A stretch of 64,000 nt of DNA from ELB16-189 sp018266435 (GCA_030123525.1 CP126125.1:1178001-1242000), one strand, 5' to 3'; positions 42,324-51,507 are shown, numbered from the stretch's first letter. Numbers and translations: made by a program. The notes: generated from the sequence alone by a model not told the origin.

Positions 42324-43157
42324 TTATTGATTTATTTTAAGTTCAGCCGCTTCTTCTTTTTCTTTCTGTTTCACGACCATAGCCGAGATGAAGATACTGA
42401 TTTCAAACAAAAAATAGAGAGGTAAAGCAACCAACATCAGTGTGAAGGGATCAGATGATGGAGTGATAATGGCACTGCCAATAACGATGCCCACGATGGA
42501 GTGCTTGCGAAACTTGCGCATGAATTGTGGGGTGAGCATACCAATTTTGGTAAGGAAATAAACGGCTACCGGAAACTGAAACAATAGCCCGCAGCCCAGC
42601 ACCATACTTACTACGGTAGAAACGTAGGAAGTGATATCAAATTGATTTACGATTTGTGCACTCACGGTATACGTTGATAAAAACCAGATGGTCATAGGTG
42701 ATAAAATGTAATAACCAAAGGCCACACCCAGCAGAAATAAAAACGAAACAGCAAACACAGCCCCCTGTGTAGAAGATTTTTCTTTTTTGTATAATCCCGG
42801 CTTTATAAATCTCCAAATCTCCCAGAAAACATAAGGGAAGGCAAGTATCAGACCGATAACAAATGACGCAGTGATTGACATCATAAACTGGCCAGTCATG
42901 TTGCGGCTTTGCACTTTGAAGTCAAAGGCTTTCACACAAAGTTGGTCTTCGGCACCAACCAGCTTGCCCAACTCGCACAGCCATTTGAACGTAGGAAAAT
43001 CAATCCGGCTGGGTGCGAATAGAATGTGGTCAAAAATCCATTCGACAAAAACAAATCCTAAGATTGAACAAATAACAATGGCACCAACGGACCGAACAAC
43101 ATGCCAGCGTAGCTCCTCAAGGTGTTCGAGGAACGACATTTCTTTTTCTTCTGACAT
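42324..43157 (-). CDS. tatC: Twin-arginine translocase subunit TatC
   Basis: 277 residues with six predicted helices. The N-terminal MSFLEHLEELRWHVVRS is the classical TatC signature with the Glu residues that contact the twin-arginine signal. The GLYKKEKSSTQGAVFAVSFLFLLG and QFPVAVYFLTKIGMLTP blocks follow in order (quoted in part). tatA is not in this window. Its ATG shares a base with the glyA stop. The pairing with serine hydroxymethyltransferase has no obvious functional logic. Confidence 0.95.
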   Translation of the reverse strand: MSEEKEMSFLEHLEELRWHVVRSVGAIVICSILGFVFVEWIFDHILFAPSRIDFPTFKWLCELGKLVGAEDQLCVKAFDFKVQSRNMTGQFMMSITASFVIGLILAFPYVFWEIWRFIKPGLYKKEKSSTQGAVFAVSFLFLLGVAFGYYILSPMTIWFLSTYTVSAQIVNQFDITSYVSTVVSMVLGCGLLFQFPVAVYFLTKIGMLTPQFMRKFRKHSIVGIVIGSAIITPSSDPFTLMLVALPLYFLFEISIFISAMVVKQKEKEEAAELKINQ

Positions 43158-44428
43158 TAGCTAAACAAGGGAAATTTTTTCATCAATACATTTACTTTTT
43201 TCTTCATGCTCTTAAGATGCTTTTCATCTTCGGGCTTTTGTAAGGCCTCATCAATCAAGTCAACCACGCGCACCACATCCTTTTCTTTCAGGCCACGAGT
43301 GGTAACAGCAGGTGAACCGATACGAATACCCGAAGTAATCATGGGCGATTGGTTATCAAATGGAACCATGTTTTTGTTAATGGTAATGTCAGCTTTGATC
43401 AGAGCTTGTTCGGCTAATTTGCCTGTTAGATTTTTAGAGCGCAGGTCGATCAACATGAGGTGATTATCAGTACCGCCTGAAATTATTTTATATCCGCGCG
43501 AAACAAACTCATTGGCCATGGCTTTTGCATTTTTAGCTACCTGCACGATATACTGCAGGTATTCATCTGAAAGGGCTTCAGCAAATGCTACGGCTTTAGC
43601 AGCAATTACATGCTCCAACGGCCCACCCTGGGTTCCGGGGAAAACCCCCGAATCCAATACCGATGACATTTTTCTCAGTTCACCTTTGGGCGTCTTCAAT
43701 CCAAACGGATTGTCGAAATTTTTCCCCATCATAATCAAACCACCACGAGGCCCGCGAAGCGTTTTGTGTGTGGTGGTAGTAACGATGTGGCAATGCTCCA
43801 TCGGGTCGTTCAGCAACCCCCGGGCAATTAACCCGGCAGGGTGCGAAATATCAGCTAACAACAGGGCACCTACATTATCAGCAGCCTCGCGCAATTTTTT
43901 GTAATCCCAGTCTCGGCTGTAGGCAGAGGCGCCACAAATAATCATTTTCGGTTTTTCGCGTTGTGCTATCTCTACCACTTTATTGAAGTCGATCAACCCG
44001 GTTTCTTGCTCTACGCCATAAAAGGAAGGTTGATATAACTTACCCGAAAAATTTACAGGCGAACCGTGCGTGAGGTGCCCGCCATGCGAAAGATCAAACC
44101 CTAAAATTTTATCGCCTGGTTTCAGGCAAGCCAACATTACAGAAGCATTGGCTTGTGCGCCTGAATGTGGTTGTACGTTTGCCCATTCCGCACCAAATAA
44201 TTCTTTGATCCGATCGATGGCCAGTTGTTCAACCTCGTCCACCACCTCACAGCCTCCATAATACCTTTTGCCGGGGAGCCCTTCGGCATATTTGTTAGTG
44301 AGCACAGAGCCCTGCGCCTTCATCACCTGAGCAGAGGTAAAATTCTCAGAAGCAATTAATTCAATGCCATGCTCTTGGCGTTGCTTTTCTTTTTCAATAA
44401 GATCGAAAATGAGTTTATCTCTTTTCAT
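43157..44428 (-). CDS. glyA: Serine hydroxymethyltransferase
   Basis: 423 residues. PLP enzyme converting serine and tetrahydrofolate to glycine and methylene-THF. The N-terminus (RQEHGIELIASENFTSAQVM) and substrate-binding TNKYAEGLPGKRYYGG are typical, and the PLP lysine lies in TTTTHKTLRGPRGG near residue 223. The 423-residue length is that of bacterial SHMT. It leads a co-directional row with tatC, rpiB, nitroreductase and the dehydratase, all with overlaps or gaps of 15 nt or less. Confidence 0.97.
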   Translation of the reverse strand: MKRDKLIFDLIEKEKQRQEHGIELIASENFTSAQVMKAQGSVLTNKYAEGLPGKRYYGGCEVVDEVEQLAIDRIKELFGAEWANVQPHSGAQANASVMLACLKPGDKILGFDLSHGGHLTHGSPVNFSGKLYQPSFYGVEQETGLIDFNKVVEIAQREKPKMIICGASAYSRDWDYKKLREAADNVGALLLADISHPAGLIARGLLNDPMEHCHIVTTTTHKTLRGPRGGLIMMGKNFDNPFGLKTPKGELRKMSSVLDSGVFPGTQGGPLEHVIAAKAVAFAEALSDEYLQYIVQVAKNAKAMANEFVSRGYKIISGGTDNHLMLIDLRSKNLTGKLAEQALIKADITINKNMVPFDNQSPMITSGIRIGSPAVTTRGLKEKDVVRVVDLIDEALQKPEDEKHLKSMKKKVNVLMKKFPLFS

Positions 44429-44465
44429 AGCAGAGGGGTAATATTAATCCAGAAAAAACGAAGGA

Positions 44466-44473
44466 CAAAAATA
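44466..44473 (-). promoter_or_regulatory. Candidate -7 box for the glyA operon
   Basis: TATTTTTG on the minus strand fits TAnnTTTG and ends 37 nt before the glyA ATG. No -33 element at ideal spacing is visible. Confidence 0.35.
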
Positions 44474-44622
44474 GGTAGGCCAGGAAGATTTTGCTAACGG
44501 AAGTAGTTATCAAAGATTATTTTTGTGAAAGGCAGCGTGAGCCAATACCCCCTCTCGTCAGAAACCTCAACGATCACCTTTTATCTGTAAATTGCCATAC
44601 ATGGTGGTTTTTTAAATTTTTA

Positions 44623-44630
44623 TATCTTTG
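44623..44630 (+). promoter_or_regulatory. Candidate -7 box for the DUF6089-uppS-bamA cluster
   Basis: TATCTTTG fits TAnnTTTG and ends 22 nt before the ATG at 44653. A second candidate (TATTTTTG, 44518-44525, with TTTG 24 nt before it) lies further upstream. The 224-nt gap from glyA shows nothing else. Confidence 0.4.
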
Positions 44631-44652
44631 CTTTTTGGATAAATAGAATTCT

Positions 44653-45762
44653 ATGAGGAAGTTGACTTTACTCTACTTGATAATTATTTTTTCAATGAGT
44701 TTAACGGATGGGTTTGCCCAGTTCAACCGGAAAACCATTAAGAAAAATAATAAGCGAATAGCTACATACACCGGTAAAAAACGTTTTGGAAGAGAGCAAG
44801 TGTACACCTCAGTGGGGATTTCGCTTAATGCCCTGAATTATTATGGAGACTTGTCGCCTCTTCCCTCGCGTTTCAGCACAGACATTTCTTTTACCAAACC
44901 GGCAATAGGCATTTCCTTAGTTCATCGCTTTGGCCCCCGATATACCTTGATAGGGCAGTTTATGTATGGAACACTGAAGGGTTCTGATGCAGAGTCGGCC
45001 AAGAAAGCATCGGGCGAGTCAGCAAATTTTAGAGAAGTAAGAAACCTATCCTTTAGAAATCAAATCAAAGAACTTTCAGTCGTGGCCGTGTTTGACCTTT
45101 TTGAAAACGAAGGCACGTATATCAGCCGGGTAAAATGGACTCCTTATGTATTTTTAGGCTTGGCTGCATTTTTACAAAACCCACAGGCTCAGGCTCCAAA
45201 ATATTACTTGGATGGGGTAACCCCAACCGGGATGGAGGGCAAGTGGATAGACCTTCAACCATTGGGAACAGAAGGTCAGCAATCGAGCACCTCAACCCTG
45301 CAGCCGGGAGATGTTAATTTTGGTATTAAAACGTACAGTTTGTTGCAGGTTGCCATACCATTTGGATTGGGTGCGCGTTTTAGACTCAATGAAGTACTTG
45401 ACCTGTGGGCAGACATTGGCTTTAGGTATACATTTACTGACTACTTAGATGATGTAAGCAAAAACTACGCTGATCTTTCAAGGTTTAAAAACCCGTTGGC
45501 AGCGGCCATGTCGTACCGAACCAATGAATTGCCGACAGCTACACTTCAGCAGTTTCAAAATCAGTTGGGCACAAACGTGATCAACAATGTACCCATAAAT
45601 AATAGCGGAGGACTCGGCTCCGTAACAGTTGTGAAAGGATATGGCTCAGAGAACAAATGGAATAACCGAGGCAACTCAAAGAACAATGATATTTACATGG
45701 TCACTTCGGTTAAGCTTACATACATCTTGGGAGCAACATTTCATCGAGCCAAATTCAGATAA
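44653..45762 (+). CDS. Outer-membrane beta-barrel protein, DUF6089/PorG-related, long form
   Basis: 369 residues with a signal peptide (LTLLYLIIIFSMSLTDGFAQ). Then a basic linker (RKTIKKNNKRIATYTGKKRF) and amphipathic beta-strands rich in Tyr, Phe and Gly, such as VYTSVGISLNALNYYGDLSP and FGLGARFRLNEVLDLWADIG. The last strand ends with Phe-Arg (HRAKFR). It is about 130 residues longer than the following PorG-like protein, with an insertion around residues 170-230 and 280-340. It starts the cluster and stops 6 nt before the next gene. Confidence 0.8.
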   Translation: MRKLTLLYLIIIFSMSLTDGFAQFNRKTIKKNNKRIATYTGKKRFGREQVYTSVGISLNALNYYGDLSPLPSRFSTDISFTKPAIGISLVHRFGPRYTLIGQFMYGTLKGSDAESAKKASGESANFREVRNLSFRNQIKELSVVAVFDLFENEGTYISRVKWTPYVFLGLAAFLQNPQAQAPKYYLDGVTPTGMEGKWIDLQPLGTEGQQSSTSTLQPGDVNFGIKTYSLLQVAIPFGLGARFRLNEVLDLWADIGFRYTFTDYLDDVSKNYADLSRFKNPLAAAMSYRTNELPTATLQQFQNQLGTNVINNVPINNSGGLGSVTVVKGYGSENKWNNRGNSKNNDIYMVTSVKLTYILGATFHRAKFR

Positions 45763-45768
45763 TACTGT

Positions 45769-46476
45769 ATGAGCCCCAGCCAATTAAACTGGTTGTGGTC
45801 TGTGGCCTTGTTCTTGCTCGTTTTCAGGGCAGAGGCGCAGCTTTCTCAAAAATCAGAAATAGGTTTTGGCTTGGGGGTATTTAACTATACCGGAGACATT
45901 GTACGCACATATAACATTACGACATCAAAACCAGCAGCTACAGTTTTCTATCGGGCAAACATCAGTCGGGTGATTAGTTTTCGAACATCATTGACCGGAG
46001 GACAACTGGCTGCCAGTGATCGGCACAACCCGATAGATTCGGCTGCAATAAAAAGAAACGCATCATTTAATATTTTTCTGATTGAAGCCTCAGCCGCTTT
46101 TGAATATCACTTTTTAGATTGGCGTGATGACCGCAAGAGGCTTCGGTTTACACCGTATCTTTTTGCGGGGATTGGTCTGTTCGGAATATCAGGAAACACC
46201 AATAAACCCGCTCCTTACAGCAATGTTCAGTTGTCTATCCCTTTTGGGGGCGGGGTAAAGTATGTGCTCAACCCAAAGTATTATATTTCTTTTGAATTTG
46301 GCGTGAGAAAAACTTTTTTTGATTACCTCGACAACATATCAGGGCCAATCAGCCGGGTAAAAAACTACCAATATGGAAACCCAAACGATTACGATAACTA
46401 CTTTTTTACGGGTATAACCCTTACTTATACTTTTTACGACATCCCCTGCCCCTCAAGTCCATACGGCAGAAGATAA
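45769..46476 (+). CDS. Outer-membrane beta-barrel protein, PorG-like (DUF6089)
   Basis: 235 residues. The signal peptide (LWSVALFLLVFRAEAQL) precedes barrel strands including EIGFGLGVFNYTGDIVRTYN, RFTPYLFAGIGLFGISGN and YYISFEFGVRKTFFDYLDNI. In Porphyromonas gingivalis PorG, a type IX secretion outer-membrane protein that contacts the PorK/N ring, is encoded directly ahead of uppS-bamA-ompH-ompH. The same order holds here, so a PorG role is likely but rests on synteny and fold class. It ends 84 nt before uppS. Confidence 0.8.
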   Translation: MSPSQLNWLWSVALFLLVFRAEAQLSQKSEIGFGLGVFNYTGDIVRTYNITTSKPAATVFYRANISRVISFRTSLTGGQLAASDRHNPIDSAAIKRNASFNIFLIEASAAFEYHFLDWRDDRKRLRFTPYLFAGIGLFGISGNTNKPAPYSNVQLSIPFGGGVKYVLNPKYYISFEFGVRKTFFDYLDNISGPISRVKNYQYGNPNDYDNYFFTGITLTYTFYDIPCPSSPYGRR

Positions 46477-46526
46477 AACTTTTCTTGTTGTTTTTTCATC
46501 TCCTTTTGAGGCAATAAAGGTGGATG

Positions 46527-46553
46527 TTGAATTGCAAAATTTGGCTACTTTTG
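46527..46553 (+). promoter_or_regulatory. Candidate promoter immediately ahead of uppS
   Basis: TTG (46527-46529), a 16-nt spacer and TACTTTTG (46546-46553) match the -33/-7 pattern. The box ends 7 nt before the GTG of uppS, so the transcript would have little or no leader. Confidence 0.5.
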
Positions 46554-46560
46554 CAGCCTT

Positions 46561-47304
46561 GTGGCTACGGCAAAAGAAAATATTGACCTCGCAAACCTTC
46601 CTCAGCATGTTGCAGTAATCATGGATGGCAATGGACGGTGGGCAAAAAGAAAAGGGGCTGCCCGTATTTTTGGTCATCGCAATGCAATTCAGGCAGTAAA
46701 AGAAATCACAGAGGCATGTGGTGAAGTTGGTATAAGGTTTCTCACCCTCTATGCATTCAGCATGGAAAATTGGGGAAGACCAAAGGAAGAGGTGGAGGGG
46801 CTCATGGAATTATTAGTTAACACCCTTCAGAAGGAAATTGGCACATTAATGAAAAACAATATACAACTGCAGACCATTGGAGAAGTAAATCACCTCCCGT
46901 TGGCTTGTCAGGAAAATTTGAAAAAAGCCATTAATAAAACGGCAATGAACACTGGCCTGAAGTTGATCTTGGCCTTAAGTTATAGCGGCCGAAGAGAATT
47001 GACTGAAGCTATGAAAAAAATTGCCAACCAGGTAAAGAACGGATTGGTTGAACCAAGTGAAATAACAGAGAAACTAATTGAAGATAATTTGGAAACCCGG
47101 GGTATACCTGATCCTGAGCTATTAATACGAACCAGCGGAGAAATGCGGGTGAGTAATTTTTTATTATGGCAGATTGCCTATACAGAACTGTATATAACCC
47201 CCAAATTTTGGCCTGACTTCAGAAAAGAAGACCTATTCGAGGCCCTGACCGCTTACCAAAAAAGAGAGCGGAGATTTGGAAAAGTGATGACCCCAACTGT
47301 TTGA
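46561..47304 (+). CDS. uppS: Isoprenyl transferase (undecaprenyl diphosphate synthase)
   Basis: 247 residues from a GTG start. The signature HVAVIMDGNGRWAKRKG begins at residue 15, so the start cannot be much later. FLTLYAFSMENWGRP and ELLIRTSGEMRVSNFLLWQIAYTEL (quoted in part: DPELLIRTSGEMRVSNFLLW) are the other family blocks. It condenses isopentenyl units onto farnesyl diphosphate to make the lipid carrier of peptidoglycan and glycan synthesis. bamA follows after 5 nt, linking lipid carrier supply with outer-membrane assembly as in other Bacteroidota. Confidence 0.96.
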   Translation: MATAKENIDLANLPQHVAVIMDGNGRWAKRKGAARIFGHRNAIQAVKEITEACGEVGIRFLTLYAFSMENWGRPKEEVEGLMELLVNTLQKEIGTLMKNNIQLQTIGEVNHLPLACQENLKKAINKTAMNTGLKLILALSYSGRRELTEAMKKIANQVKNGLVEPSEITEKLIEDNLETRGIPDPELLIRTSGEMRVSNFLLWQIAYTELYITPKFWPDFRKEDLFEALTAYQKRERRFGKVMTPTV

Positions 47305-47309
47305 ACCGA

Positions 47310-50042
47310 ATGAAGAGGAGCCTGCTGATTTTTTTTCTCACCCTGATTTACATCGCTGTAGCCCAAGCACAATTCAGAAGGAAAAGTGTGCCCACAGTTA
47401 CACCCGAAGTTAAAAATACGGAAGCACTCAACTACTCCGCACCGAATGAATATACCATTGGCGGTATAGAAATGGTAGGGCTTAACGTGCTCGACAAAAA
47501 CGCGTTAATTTCACTTACCGGTTTGCGGATTGGAGACAAAATAAAAATACCCGGAACAGCCACCGCCACAGCTATACGAAAACTCTGGAAACACGGATTG
47601 GTAGGCGATGTTTCCATCACAGCCGACCGAATCGAAGATGGCAAAGTTTACATTCTAATTCAGTTGACAGAACGTCCCCGGTTAACAGATTTTTACTTTA
47701 CAGGGTTGTCATCGTCTAAACAATCTTCGCTGAAAGAAGACATGCGGCTGATACGTGGTAAGATTGTTACCGATGCCATGATTCGAAATGCAGAGAGCTC
47801 CGTAAAAAGACACTTTGTAAAAAAAGGATTTCTCAACACACAAGTAAACATTGTAAAAGAACGCGATACACTAAATCGCGGAGGTGTGCGGCTACGAATC
47901 AACGTGGATGTGCAGGCAAAAGTGAAAATAAATAATATCGTTTTCACGGGCAATGACGAGGTGAGCGACCAACAATTGAAAAAAGTATTAAAAAAAACCC
48001 ACGAACGTGCACGCTTCACATTACACCGAGTCTTCCTCTCAAGTTTGTTTGATTTTAAACCTCGTTATGTAAAAGAATATTTCGACTCAAGCCGGGCTAT
48101 GAACTGGCGAGAAGTAAAAGGTTTTTTTAACGACAACGTTAAGCTGAATTTCTTACGAGGATCGAAATTTATCAGGGGAGAATACGAAGAAGATAAAAAG
48201 AAACTAGTAGCCTACCTCAACAATCAGGGTTACCGTGATGCCGAGATTGTCTCCGACTCCATTTCCAAACACGGATACTCCACCATTGATGTAAAATTGA
48301 ATATTAGTGAAGGAAAAAAATACTACTTCAGAAATATCACCTGGACGGGTAATTTTTTATACACAGCCACCACTCTCAACAAAGTTTTAGATATCAGAAA
48401 AGGCGATGTGTATAGCCAAGAGCTGATTCAGAAAAAAACTACGTTCAACCCCAAAGGTGGAGCTGACATCAGCGGTCTTTACATGGATGATGGCTATTTG
48501 TTCTTCCGCGTAACACCGGTAGAAGTTGCAGTTGTCAACGACTCGATTGATGTAGAGATGCGAATTTTTGAAGGAGAGCAGGCGATTATTGACCAAGTAC
48601 CGATAACCGGAAATGAGCGAACCAGCGAACACGTTATCAGAAGAGAGCTTTCGACTATTCCCGGCAGAAAATTCAGCCGCTCTGACCTGATCCGCACCCA
48701 GCAGCAACTATCTCAAATGGGCTACTTCAATGCACAAAAAATAGAACCGGAAGTACGCCCTAACCCGGCCAACGGAACAGTAAATATTGGCTGGAAGGTA
48801 GAGGAACAATCCAATGATCAGGTTCAACTCTCGGGCGGATGGGGAGGGTATTATGGCTTTGTGGGAACCGTAGGGTTGACGTTCAATAATTTCTCTATGA
48901 AAAATGTTCCTCACCTAAAGAAGTGGAGGCCGTTGCCCGTGGGTGATGGACAAAAACTTTCTTTGCAGGCACAAGCTAATGGCCGCTCTTTTCAGAGTTA
49001 CAGTATTTCATTCTCAGAACCGTGGTTTGGCGGCAGAAAACCAAATTCCCTCACGGTAAGTTTAAACCACTCCATTTCAAGAATTCCTAGCGGCCGCAGC
49101 GGATTTTCATTAAATTTTGATGCTACCAGTGCCTTTCTTAAGCAAAGCGGTATTACGCTAGGCTTTGGCAGAAGGTTAGAATGGCCTGATAGTTATTTCA
49201 GTTTAACACACTCCATCTCTTTTTTGGTTTACCAGTACAACCGATATTTCAACTCGGCCACGCTGCCATCATACGGCACAACCAACAGCTTGATGTTTAA
49301 CACCACGTTGTCGAGAAACAGCATAGACAACCCCATGTTCCCCAAGTCTGGATCAACCATTTCGTTAAGTGTAAGCTTTACTCCTCCATATTCTTTGTTC
49401 AGGTCAGCAAGTTATTATCTTGACAATAACACTCGCTATAACTGGATTGAATTGCATAAGTGGATGTTTGATTCAAAGTATTACTTAACACTGATTGGAA
49501 GCAAAAAGCCGGAAGGACGCAGCCTGGTGCTTGAAACAAAGGCACACCTAGGATACATCGGCACGTACAACAACAAAATTGGAGGAGTAGGACCTTTTGA
49601 GAGATTTTTAGTGGGAGGCTCGGGATTAACAGGAGGCTTCAATTCATTTGTTTTGGGTCAGGAGATCATCGGCTTGCGCGGATATCCTGACAACCAGGTA
49701 ACACCACCTAATTACGCTTTGCGCGGCAGTGTAGCCGTAAATGGTATAGAAGGAGGTATTATTTATAACAAGTTTGGCATGGAAATGCGCTACCCGGTGG
49801 TTACCAGCCAGGCAGCTACGGTTTACTCGTTCATTTTTACTGAAGCCGGAAACAATTGGAATAATTATCGGGACTTTAATCCGTTTAACTTGTACCGCTC
49901 GGCTGGTTTTGGTGCTCGGATTTTTATGCCTGCGTTTGGGTTAATAGGTCTTAATTGGGCGTATGGATTTGATACTTTACCGGGTGCGAGCAATCGAAGC
50001 GGAACACAGTTCCACTTTACCATTGGTAATCAAATCCGCTAA
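47310..50042 (+). CDS. bamA: Outer membrane protein assembly factor BamA
   Basis: 910 residues from ATG 47310 (MKRSLLIFFLTLIYIA); an in-frame TTG at 47301 would overlap uppS. Signal peptide, then five POTRA domains (first: YTIGGIEMVGLNVLDKNALI; last: GEQAIIDQVPITGNERTSEHVIRREL, quoted in part) to about residue 480. The 16-stranded barrel follows, with VGTVGLTFNNFSMKN at its start and a C-terminal strand ending QFHFTIGNQIR. The barrel's VRGY-like motif is seen as GLRGY in IIGLRGYPDNQ. It inserts beta-barrel proteins, helped by the two OmpH-like chaperones encoded next. Confidence 0.95.
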   Translation: MKRSLLIFFLTLIYIAVAQAQFRRKSVPTVTPEVKNTEALNYSAPNEYTIGGIEMVGLNVLDKNALISLTGLRIGDKIKIPGTATATAIRKLWKHGLVGDVSITADRIEDGKVYILIQLTERPRLTDFYFTGLSSSKQSSLKEDMRLIRGKIVTDAMIRNAESSVKRHFVKKGFLNTQVNIVKERDTLNRGGVRLRINVDVQAKVKINNIVFTGNDEVSDQQLKKVLKKTHERARFTLHRVFLSSLFDFKPRYVKEYFDSSRAMNWREVKGFFNDNVKLNFLRGSKFIRGEYEEDKKKLVAYLNNQGYRDAEIVSDSISKHGYSTIDVKLNISEGKKYYFRNITWTGNFLYTATTLNKVLDIRKGDVYSQELIQKKTTFNPKGGADISGLYMDDGYLFFRVTPVEVAVVNDSIDVEMRIFEGEQAIIDQVPITGNERTSEHVIRRELSTIPGRKFSRSDLIRTQQQLSQMGYFNAQKIEPEVRPNPANGTVNIGWKVEEQSNDQVQLSGGWGGYYGFVGTVGLTFNNFSMKNVPHLKKWRPLPVGDGQKLSLQAQANGRSFQSYSISFSEPWFGGRKPNSLTVSLNHSISRIPSGRSGFSLNFDATSAFLKQSGITLGFGRRLEWPDSYFSLTHSISFLVYQYNRYFNSATLPSYGTTNSLMFNTTLSRNSIDNPMFPKSGSTISLSVSFTPPYSLFRSASYYLDNNTRYNWIELHKWMFDSKYYLTLIGSKKPEGRSLVLETKAHLGYIGTYNNKIGGVGPFERFLVGGSGLTGGFNSFVLGQEIIGLRGYPDNQVTPPNYALRGSVAVNGIEGGIIYNKFGMEMRYPVVTSQAATVYSFIFTEAGNNWNNYRDFNPFNLYRSAGFGARIFMPAFGLIGLNWAYGFDTLPGASNRSGTQFHFTIGNQIR

Positions 50043-50044
50043 CT

Positions 50045-50578
50045 ATGAAAAAAATTGTAGTTCTGTGCTGCCTGTATTTTTTCGGCCTGAATTTTGTTTT
50101 TGCTCAAAAATTCGGATACATCGATTCGGAATATATTTTGAGCAAGGTGCCTGAATACGCTAAAGCACAAAATGAAATAGAACAGTTTTCGGCCGCTTGG
50201 CAAAAGGAAATAGAAGAAATGCAGCGCAAAGTAGATGGGCTGTATTCCATGTATCAGGCCGAGCAGGTATTACTTACGGAAGAAATGAGGCAAGAGCGCC
50301 AGACAGAAATAAAAAAGAAAGAAACTGAATTAAAAGATTATCAAAAAAAGGTTTTTGGATTTGGTGGCTTATATTTTTTGAAAAAACAAGAATTGATTAA
50401 ACCTTTGCAGGATAAAGTGTTTGATGCCGTAAGTAAAGTGGCAAAAGCTAACCGGTTGGCAATTGTCTTTGATAAAGCCGCTGAGTTAGTAATGATTTAT
50501 ACTGACCCGCGGCACGACTACACCGATTTTGTATTAGAAGAACTAGGACTTGGAGACCCCAATGATAAAGTAAAATAA
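50045..50578 (+). CDS. OmpH/Skp family periplasmic chaperone, first copy
   Basis: 177 residues. Signal peptide (KKIVVLCCLYFFGLNFVFAQ), then KFGYIDSEYILSKVPEYAKAQ, the typical Skp start, and a long charged coiled coil (QKEIEEMQRKVDGLYSMYQ). The C-terminal strand block is ANRLAIVFDKAAELVMIYTD. Skp holds unfolded outer-membrane proteins for BamA. It starts 2 nt after the bamA stop and is followed by a second member after 19 nt. Confidence 0.93.
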   Translation: MKKIVVLCCLYFFGLNFVFAQKFGYIDSEYILSKVPEYAKAQNEIEQFSAAWQKEIEEMQRKVDGLYSMYQAEQVLLTEEMRQERQTEIKKKETELKDYQKKVFGFGGLYFLKKQELIKPLQDKVFDAVSKVAKANRLAIVFDKAAELVMIYTDPRHDYTDFVLEELGLGDPNDKVK

Positions 50579-50597
50579 TAATTAACCAATTTATAAA

Positions 50598-51158
50598 ATG
50601 AGAACCCTCTTATCTTTGATTTTGTGCTTGACACTGGTTGCAGTAAACGCACAAGAACACACCACACAAAAAATAGGCTATGCAGATACAGACTATATCA
50701 TGAGCCAAATGCCTGCAGTAAAAACAATTGAAAGCGAGTTAAAAACACACAGTGCCCAACTCGACAATCAGTTGAAGGCCAAGTATGAAGACATTCAAAC
50801 CAAATATAAGGCTTATCAGGGCATGCCAGCCACCACACCCGAGGCAATCAAAGCTGACAAGGAAAGAGAGTTGACATCTCTTCAAGAAAATTTTCAAAAA
50901 TTTCAACAAGAAGCTCAGTCTTCGCTTCAGAAAAAACAAGCCGAACTGCTTGACCCAATCTATAAAAAAATAGGCGCAGCAACCGAAGAAGTAGCTAAAG
51001 AAAACGGGTACAGTTTTATCATTAATCCACACTTAACAAATGGTGGAGATGTGCTGCTTTACACCGATGAAAAATTTAATATCTCAGACTTGGTATTGAA
51101 AAAAATGGGAATAACCCCCACCGCTCAAACGCCAACCACCCCGGTAAAAAAGAATTGA
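50598..51158 (+). CDS. OmpH/Skp family periplasmic chaperone, second copy
   Basis: 186 residues. Signal peptide (LLSLILCLTLVAVNAQ), then KIGYADTDYIMSQMPAVKT, coiled coil (KYEDIQTKYKAYQGMPATTP) and the C-terminal ENGYSFIINPHLTNGGDVLLYTDEKFNISD block (seen here in part as NGYSFIINPHL). It is shorter in the coiled coil than the first copy. Tandem OmpH copies after bamA are common in Bacteroidota. A strong hairpin terminator follows 22 nt after its stop. Confidence 0.93.
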   Translation: MRTLLSLILCLTLVAVNAQEHTTQKIGYADTDYIMSQMPAVKTIESELKTHSAQLDNQLKAKYEDIQTKYKAYQGMPATTPEAIKADKERELTSLQENFQKFQQEAQSSLQKKQAELLDPIYKKIGAATEEVAKENGYSFIINPHLTNGGDVLLYTDEKFNISDLVLKKMGITPTAQTPTTPVKKN

Positions 51159-51180
51159 CCAACAAAATAATCTCACCCCA

Positions 51181-51211
51181 AAGCCGTCTTGTATAAAGTC
51201 GGCTTTTTTTT
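51181..51211 (+). terminator. Rho-independent terminator after the uppS-bamA-ompH cluster
   Basis: Stem AAGCCG-T-CTT / AAG-T-CGGCTT around a 5-nt loop, followed by a run of T's to 51211. This is the clearest intrinsic terminator in the window and separates the cluster from the DUF4834 gene. Confidence 0.88.
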
Positions 51212-51248
51212 GCCTTGGCCAGGCAGGATTAAATTAAAAGGAAACTGA

Positions 51249-51256
51249 TACCTTTG
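51249..51256 (+). promoter_or_regulatory. Candidate -7 box for the DUF4834 gene
   Basis: TACCTTTG fits TAnnTTTG, lies 38 nt after the terminator, and ends 18 nt before ATG 51275. No clear -33 element at the usual distance. Confidence 0.4.
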
Positions 51257-51274
51257 CTTTTTAGTGTATTGCCC

Positions 51275-51487
51275 ATGTTCCGTTTAATCATTATACTCAT
51301 CCTGATTGCTTACATCCTTTCAAAGATCAGTAATATTATTTTCAGAATAAGTTCACCCTCACAACAAAACCGAAATTTTCAGCAGCGCAGACCTGATGGT
51401 AAAATACGTGTAGACTCTGCTCCTAAAAAAGAAAAGCATGGAAACATTAAGGGTGGAGATTATGTAGATTACGAGGAAATAAAATAA
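51275..51487 (+). CDS. DUF4834 family small membrane protein
   Basis: 70 residues from ATG 51275; an upstream TTG in frame falls within a promoter box and is less likely. One N-terminal helix (LIIILILIAYILSKISNIIF), a Gln/Arg/Asn-rich linker (SPSQQNRNFQQRRPDGKIRV), then KGGDYVDYEEIK, the conserved C-terminus of DUF4834. The family is restricted to Bacteroidota, and its role is unknown. It is followed 20 nt later by the caspase-TPR gene on the same strand. Confidence 0.85.
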   Translation: MFRLIIILILIAYILSKISNIIFRISSPSQQNRNFQQRRPDGKIRVDSAPKKEKHGNIKGGDYVDYEEIK

Positions 51488-51507
51488 ATCTGGCAATTGA
51501 CAGCCCA

